Made by a program: the position numbers and the translations under genes. A DNA stretch of 64,000 nt from Phoronis australis (Eukaryota; Phoronida; Phoronidae): NCBI GenBank assembly GCA_002633005.1, contig NMRA01000021.1, positions 1,115,612-1,179,611 of the forward strand, in the 5' to 3' direction. The notes beneath the pieces were generated by a model that was not told the DNA's origin, did no database searches, and saw only the letters and a list, made by a program, of their open reading frames with translations. Below are positions 61,886-64,000 of the stretch, piece after piece; the first letter of the stretch is position 1, and each line of letters opens with the position of its first letter.

Positions 61886-63539
61886 CTTTTAGATCATTAC
61901 GGCGTTTCCCGTTGCTCCCAACTTGTTCGATTCTATAGCCCAACCACAAGTCGGGAAGATCTCCCCTGTAGCCAATATCTTACACGACTGATTAACTCTA
62001 TTCTGGCATTTAGGGTTGGAGGGCCGGCTCTCTTTTGTTCGATAATTGGTAATCTCCGATCAGATCGTATCTACCCTGCCTGGGCTGTGGGCTAAAAATA
62101 AAAGTTAAGTTATAACATCTTTGAACATAAACCAATAGCATAGCTGATTATGTTTAGTTTTTGAATCACCAAAATCGCCCAACTGCAACAGAAGTTAACG
62201 CGTGTGGTGTTTTTTCTCTAGGTATTCCAGGTTTGTACAGTTAAATATAAGTAACGGACAATTTTTCTAGTTGCTAAGTACAAAACCTGATGCTTCTAAC
62301 TAAACACTGTTTAATTATTGCCAGAATATGCTCCAGGCACACCGTCTCAAGCTACTCCGTCCGGGTCGTGAACCTATCTGCCCAACAATAGTACACGGTG
62401 AGACGAGACAATCAAATGCTGTCTATTGCCGAGGACGCTCATAATAATCTGATTTGTTCACGATTCATACAGAGTGGAGTATTCTTCTTTTTCTTCAACA
62501 ACAAGACCTTTAAATGTTGCCTGTAACTCATTAATTTTCTCACCTCATTATTCATAAGTTGATAAAGGGTTTAGTAGTTTTAATTTTGACCTTCCCTTTC
62601 TGTTAAGTCCGTTCAGTGAATTTTATTAGTGAAATGAACTTTTTCCTGTAGCCAAATTGTTTTCATTTATAGGAAAGCTATTTAGAAACTTCAGATTTCA
62701 GCTTTTTTAGAGAATTGTAGCTTTACAGATTTTAGGCGTGTTTGCCCTGCAATAGAATCTAAAATAAAAGAGTTGGAAACAACCAGATGACCACGTGGGA
62801 TTGGCCACTTTTAAGGCCAGTAGATACATTGATTTGCTGTTATTAGAATCAAACAAAAGTACGATTTTATAGCTGTTCAAGACTTAGTGAGAGGATATAA
62901 TTCTTTGGGAGTTTGCCACCATTTCCTGTCATCATAGCGTGGACCTCATTTTGCGTTACTTTTTGCCATCATCTGATCCTCTTCTCTGTGTGTGATAAAA
63001 TCTCTTTGAGAAAGAATTAAGTTTCACGTACCGGTAGGCAAATTGTTGTTTGCAGCTATATTTACTTTTTCTTGTCTTCAATCCATTAAATACAGAAAAT
63101 AAGTCAAATACTCTGGGTGATTTATAACAGCTAGGCACTAACAAAACACAAATGCACGAGTTACCAATTAATGATTGCACACTCAGTTAATGTTAAGCAA
63201 ACTTAATTGAAGAGCATTTATTCATAGGTACCCTGAGTACATGCATATATAGCTATTTTCTCTTCTCTTAATGAGGTTTAATGTGTTGGAGGGGTATTTT
63301 GGTGCTGCCTTGGGACTGAAGTTCCCTATCTATTTCTCCTGGTTTTATCTCCACTATCACATATGAATCAGTCTCAGTCCCTAGCTGAAGTGGTTGTAGG
63401 TCACAACCAACACTATCATAACAAATAGAATGAAAAGAGACTACTTACTGTACATGGGATTCTAGTAGTCCAGTAATTCTACGGATAACCCGAAAAAAAT
63501 TGCAACGGAAGGTTTTATTGCATAAATCGTATCCTTTCA
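61886..63539. other. Non-coding region at right of window
   Basis: No recognisable gene. A GACCACGTGGGATT at about 62790-62803 repeats 14 bases of the RPS23/ATP6AP1 promoter. The rest is AT-rich. Confidence 0.45.
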
Positions 63540-63579
63540 CACCTCTCAGTGGGAAAAAGAAAGTCTACCGGAGTGGCGG

Positions 63580-63920
63580 AAGTTGTTTTTTCAAGATGGC
63601 GGACAAAATGGCCGCCAGATTCTGATGCTCACTATAACTCAAAAGTAGAATGAGATAGAGTAAAAATTCAAAAAAGGTTTACCTGTGTTTTGTGGGTCAA
63701 CAAATTCATTGGAAATGGTTTTGCATGGCTGTGGTGACACCGTCCGCTATTTTCCAAGATGGCCGCCAAATCTACTTGAGTCGCACAACTTTGCACAAAG
63801 ATTAGTGCGTCTTGTTTCAAACATTGTATCATACTTCTGGGTCGACTAATCCATTTAGACTCATTGCGTTTGACTCTAATGGTTACTTCCACCATTTTCT
63901 AAGATGGCCACCAAATTGTT
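63580..63920 (+). repeat. Tandem repeat carrying CAAGATGGCCGCC motifs
   Basis: CAAGATGGCGG (63592), CAAGATGGCCGCC (63755) and TAAGATGGCCACC (63900) head diverged units of about 145-165 bp. The motif is a good YY1-type core. The units may continue beyond the window edge. Confidence 0.5.
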
Positions 63921-64000
63921 GCTTCGTGTAAGAACTTCAGATTCCAGAGACACGCCATATCCTGAGTTTTTTACGTCAGCACCTCCATTACAATAATTTT

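Overview
This is an animal nuclear genome window, AT-rich and dominated by introns and repeats. It has three spliced genes and one uninterrupted conserved ORF. Protein similarities and gene order suggest a marine invertebrate bilaterian, perhaps an invertebrate deuterostome or a mollusc-like animal; the species cannot be named from the sequence. Single-N joins flanked by near-duplicate sequence at 2880 and 4651 suggest a highly polymorphic source whose haplotypes were partly stitched together.

Layout. (1) 13-30646, minus strand: the 5' part of a secreted or membrane receptor that looks like the IL-17 receptor D (IL17RD/SEF) ectodomain. Its signal-peptide exon is at 30.6 kb, a roughly 23 kb intron follows, and a cluster of small exons lies below 7.3 kb; the rest runs off the left edge. 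One exon is present twice, in a 1.1-1.2 kb tandem duplication that meets at a single N. (2) 33093-34442, plus: an intact, intronless PPP2R3C (PP2A B''-gamma subunit). (3) 40437-44395, minus: ribosomal protein RPS23 in four exons. (4) 44492-56782, plus: ATP6AP1 (V-ATPase accessory subunit Ac45) in nine or ten exons. Genes 3 and 4 are head-to-head with start codons 70-97 bp apart, so they share a very short bidirectional promoter. Human RPS23 has ATP6AP1L as a neighbour, so this looks like an ancient linked pair.

Repeats fill much of the rest. The most striking is a dispersed family (about 430-1545, 37514-39672, 59838-61880, fragment at 47825-47945) made of roughly 145 bp monomers. Each monomer centres on a CCACTAGGNGGCRC-type core that matches the animal CTCF recognition core. 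In the largest copy the monomers run in a three-unit higher-order repeat of about 435 bp. Also present are three copies of an 800 bp Harbinger-like MITE with 3-bp target duplications (one inside a CTCF-like array, one just after the ATP6AP1 stop), hAT-like fragments, several short inverted-repeat elements, a decayed retrotransposon RNase H region, tRNA-like SINE sequence, and a perfect 190 bp direct repeat.

The genes do not form one pathway. RPS23 and ATP6AP1 are housekeeping genes coupled by a promoter; PPP2R3C and the receptor are independent neighbours.
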